Origin: a virus
IMG/VR virus record: IMGVR_UViG_3300046385_000050
Coordinates: 1-20,647 of that record
Length of the DNA stretch: 20,647 nucleotides
Strand: one strand, 5' to 3'
Below are positions 18,982-20,647 of this stretch, piece after piece (the first letter of the stretch is position 1; each line of letters begins with the position of its first letter). Made by a program: the position numbers and the translations under genes. The notes beneath the pieces are model-generated. The model had not been told where the DNA came from. It worked only from the letters and a program-made list of their open reading frames with translations, and made no database searches.

Positions 18982-19010
18982 ATTATAGCACAAACGGTAA
19001 TTTGTGTCAA
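18982..19010 (-). promoter_or_regulatory. Promoter of the paralog/macro-domain operon with inverted repeat
   Basis: TTGACA, a 17-base spacer and TATAAT on the minus strand. CACAAA (18989-18994) and TTTGTG (19001-19006) form an inverted repeat in the spacer around CGGTAA. The string AACGGTAATT recurs at 19029-19038, in the leader of the opposite-strand endonuclease gene. Confidence 0.9.
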
Positions 19011-19017
19011 CAAAAAT

Positions 19018-19047
19018 GTCCCTCGCGGAACGGTAATTCCCAGGGAC
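19018..19047 (+). promoter_or_regulatory. Stem-loop before the plus-strand GIY-YIG gene
   Basis: GTCCCT pairs with AGGGAC, and inside it GGAA with TTCC, around the loop CGGTAA. It lies 27 bases before the ATG and just ahead of GAGGAG. A stem-loop here could limit translation of the endonuclease, as hairpins do in front of some phage homing endonuclease genes (inference). Confidence 0.6.
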
Positions 19048-19074
19048 TCTAACGCTACAGAGGAGCAATCAGCA

Positions 19075-19779
19075 ATGTATTTATTCATATACAAGACCAC
19101 CCACAAAAACGGCAAATACTACATAGGTCGCCATCAAACAGATAACCTGAATGACGGGTATCTCGGTAGCGGTAAGTGGGTTTCCGCCATCAAGGACAAA
19201 ACCACACTGACCCGAGAAATCATAGCAGAGGCTAAAACTCTTGAAGAACTTTATGATCTTGAAGAATATCATATTTCTCTCCATTATGGAAAACCAGAAT
19301 GTATGAATATGAAGCGAGGCAGTGACGGCAATACCAGTGAAGATGCTAAAGAGTTCGCAAAAAGAATGATTGAAAATGGAACCCACAATTTTCTTGGCGG
19401 CGATCTTCAACGAAGGAGAATCACTGATGGCACCCACAATTTTCTTGATGGTGAAATTGCTAGTAAATCTAACGCCAAGAGAATTGCTGAAGGCACTCAT
19501 AACTTACAAGGCTCCAACAATCCGACACATCGCAGAATTCAAGATGGCACTTATCATATGTTTGGTGAGAACAATCCTGCCGTTCAACGAGTCAAACAAG
19601 GCACCCACAACTTTCTTGGCCCAAAAAACAATCAGCGAAGGATTGATAATGGTTCTCATAACTTTCTGGGGCCCAGTGCTCCATCGCAATTCGTATGGCA
19701 TTGCGATGCCTGCGGTAAGACAGGCAAGGGTAAAGGAATATTCACTAGATTCCACGGTGTCAATTGCCGCCAATCGTAG
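19075..19779 (+). CDS. GIY-YIG homing endonuclease with six-fold repeat, 234 aa
   Basis: This is the only plus-strand gene. The nuclease domain (1-90) has FIYKTTHKNGKYYIGRH, TDNLNDGYLGSG, the Glu-bearing LEELYDLEEYHI and a conserved Asn in CMNMKRGS. Residues 102-200 contain six repeats of G-T/S-H-N-F-L-G followed by a basic R-R-I segment, spaced 17-21 residues, resembling NUMOD3-type DNA-binding motifs. The C-terminus has Cys210, Cys213, His227 and Cys231, a zinc-finger pattern. GAGGAG lies 9 bases upstream. It overlaps the end of the convergent nadM-Nudix gene by 20 bases. It likely cuts a related phage allele near this locus; the target is unknown. Confidence 0.93.
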   Translation: MYLFIYKTTHKNGKYYIGRHQTDNLNDGYLGSGKWVSAIKDKTTLTREIIAEAKTLEELYDLEEYHISLHYGKPECMNMKRGSDGNTSEDAKEFAKRMIENGTHNFLGGDLQRRRITDGTHNFLDGEIASKSNAKRIAEGTHNLQGSNNPTHRRIQDGTYHMFGENNPAVQRVKQGTHNFLGPKNNQRRIDNGSHNFLGPSAPSQFVWHCDACGKTGKGKGIFTRFHGVNCRQS

Positions 19780-20647
19780 AGCCTACTGCCCATTCAATCA
19801 TGTCGGCGTGATCTTCAAACAGTTCTTCTCTCTTTAGATCAGAGATAGGCCGCCAGAGTGCCTTTTCAGCATCGTCACTGCCTTTTACCTTGGGCAGTTC
19901 ACCATCGGGCAATACAATTTTGAAACAGTGTGTAATGATACGACCACGTGGGCTACGATCCACAGCATCAAACACACGATTGTCAACAATGCTACCACGC
20001 AGTACAGGACCGGGCACTTTAATCATTGTTTCTTCACGCAGTTCACGAATAGCTGCATCTAATACTGTCTTGTCAGTGTTTGCGTTGACGTAGCCACCGG
20101 GCAATGCCCACAGGCCACGGCCAGGTTCAGCACGGCGTTTAATCATCAACACGTGGCCTGAACAGATAACAACCGAATCGGCAGTAGAGAAGATTGGAGG
20201 GTACTTCAAGCTGGCGTATTGTTTGGCGTGCTCAATCAAAAACTCACGTTCACGAATAATCTGTTCGTACTCGGCAGTATCTTTAAAAGCATCCAAGTAC
20301 ACGAATGTAGTTTCAGGAACCACGTTGCGAATGAACTTCATATTGCAATCACGCTTGAAGTACAAGTCACGAATGTTGACTGCACTAAGAGGTTCAATCT
20401 CATCCACGTTCTCGTAGCCCCACTGTGGGAACATATCCAAGTAGAAAGAGCTTTCGTCTTTCTTGTGGCCAATGATAGCAATTCGTTCGCCAGGTTGTGT
20501 ATTCTTGGCAACAATGGCTTGAACACGAACTGCCCAGGCTTGGTCATTGTACATTGTGTCAATGTTGGACTCTACTGTGATTTGCAATGCAAGGCCGGCA
20601 GTTGCGGCCTTGATCATACGTTCGCGCTCTTGCGAAGTAAAGGGGTT
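19760..20647 (-). CDS. Bifunctional NMN adenylyltransferase/Nudix hydrolase, 5' end missing
   Basis: The frame is open to the right edge (295 residues visible). The first visible residues, NPFTSQERERMIKAA, match the NadM segment that follows the nucleotide-binding GRFQPFH-GH region, so the true start is outside the window. NadM marks seen are IGHKKDESSFYLDMFPQW and the SAVNIRDLYF loop. A Nudix domain follows: LWALPGGYVNANTDKT, then RELREET with the catalytic REL-EE glutamates, and HVFDAVDRSPRGRIITH as in the cyanobacterial and phage NadM-Nudix family. The first domain makes NAD+ from NMN and ATP; the second hydrolyses ADP-ribose-type compounds. The Nudix Glu before the helix is replaced by TDK with two extra residues. 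It pairs functionally with nadV. Confidence 0.95.
   Translation of the reverse strand, partial: NPFTSQERERMIKAATAGLALQITVESNIDTMYNDQAWAVRVQAIVAKNTQPGERIAIIGHKKDESSFYLDMFPQWGYENVDEIEPLSAVNIRDLYFKRDCNMKFIRNVVPETTFVYLDAFKDTAEYEQIIREREFLIEHAKQYASLKYPPIFSTADSVVICSGHVLMIKRRAEPGRGLWALPGGYVNANTDKTVLDAAIRELREETMIKVPGPVLRGSIVDNRVFDAVDRSPRGRIITHCFKIVLPDGELPKVKGSDDAEKALWRPISDLKREELFEDHADMIEWAVGSTIGGN

Overview
The window looks like an accessory region of a large double-stranded DNA tailed phage. It holds about 55 mostly very small genes joined by ATGA or TAATG overlaps. All but one lie on the minus strand, so transcription runs from high to low coordinates. I see no tRNA, rRNA, CRISPR, integrase or structural gene. 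Recognisable phage-type genes are an ATP-dependent DNA ligase, an AAA+ ATPase, a macro-domain protein, NAD+ salvage genes and two GIY-YIG homing endonucleases. Several proteins at about 9.8-13.5 kb resemble proteins common in phages of Burkholderiales, so a Gram-negative, possibly betaproteobacterial, host is my inference.

Layout, left to right: (1) 1-332, start of an exported thermonuclease running off the left edge. (2) 407-6243, one long operon read leftward from a consensus promoter at 6325-6353: a 96-aa protein, DNA ligase, then some 20 small genes including a class II aldolase and two members of a small paralogous family. (3) 6384-7676, a five-gene operon with a SWIM zinc finger protein and a WGR-like protein. 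(4) 7816-9408, three short transcription units. (5) 9551-12017, six genes ending upstream in an alanine-repeat protein. (6) 12280-13546, two short units with a frameshifted gene, compositionally richer in G+C. (7) 13674-14774, an AAA+ ATPase. (8) 14855-17495, nicotinamide phosphoribosyltransferase (nadV) split into two genes by an inserted GIY-YIG endonuclease gene. (9) 17574-18951, five small genes and a macro-domain protein. (10) 19075-19779, a second GIY-YIG gene on the plus strand. (11) 19760-20647, a bifunctional NMN adenylyltransferase/Nudix gene running off the right edge.

Regulation is unusually legible. Eleven minus-strand promoters all have TATAAT, an exact 17-bp spacer and TTGACA, TTGACC or TAGACA. 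Many are paired with a hairpin terminator of one family (GTTGTA, 4-nt loop, TACAAC), forming repeated terminator-promoter-leader cassettes. Three promoters near the NAD+ genes carry inverted repeats over the spacer.

The main biological theme is NAD+/ADP-ribose metabolism: NadV makes NMN from nicotinamide and PRPP, the NadM domain makes NAD+, and the Nudix and macro domains act on ADP-ribose compounds. This is the chemistry of phage NAD+ rebuilding against NAD-depleting defences. The most striking observation is the nadV gene in pieces: it is cut next to the catalytic histidine motif, both halves look intact, each has its own ribosome binding site, and both halves are preceded at nearly the same distance by a hairpin with the same AUAGA loop.
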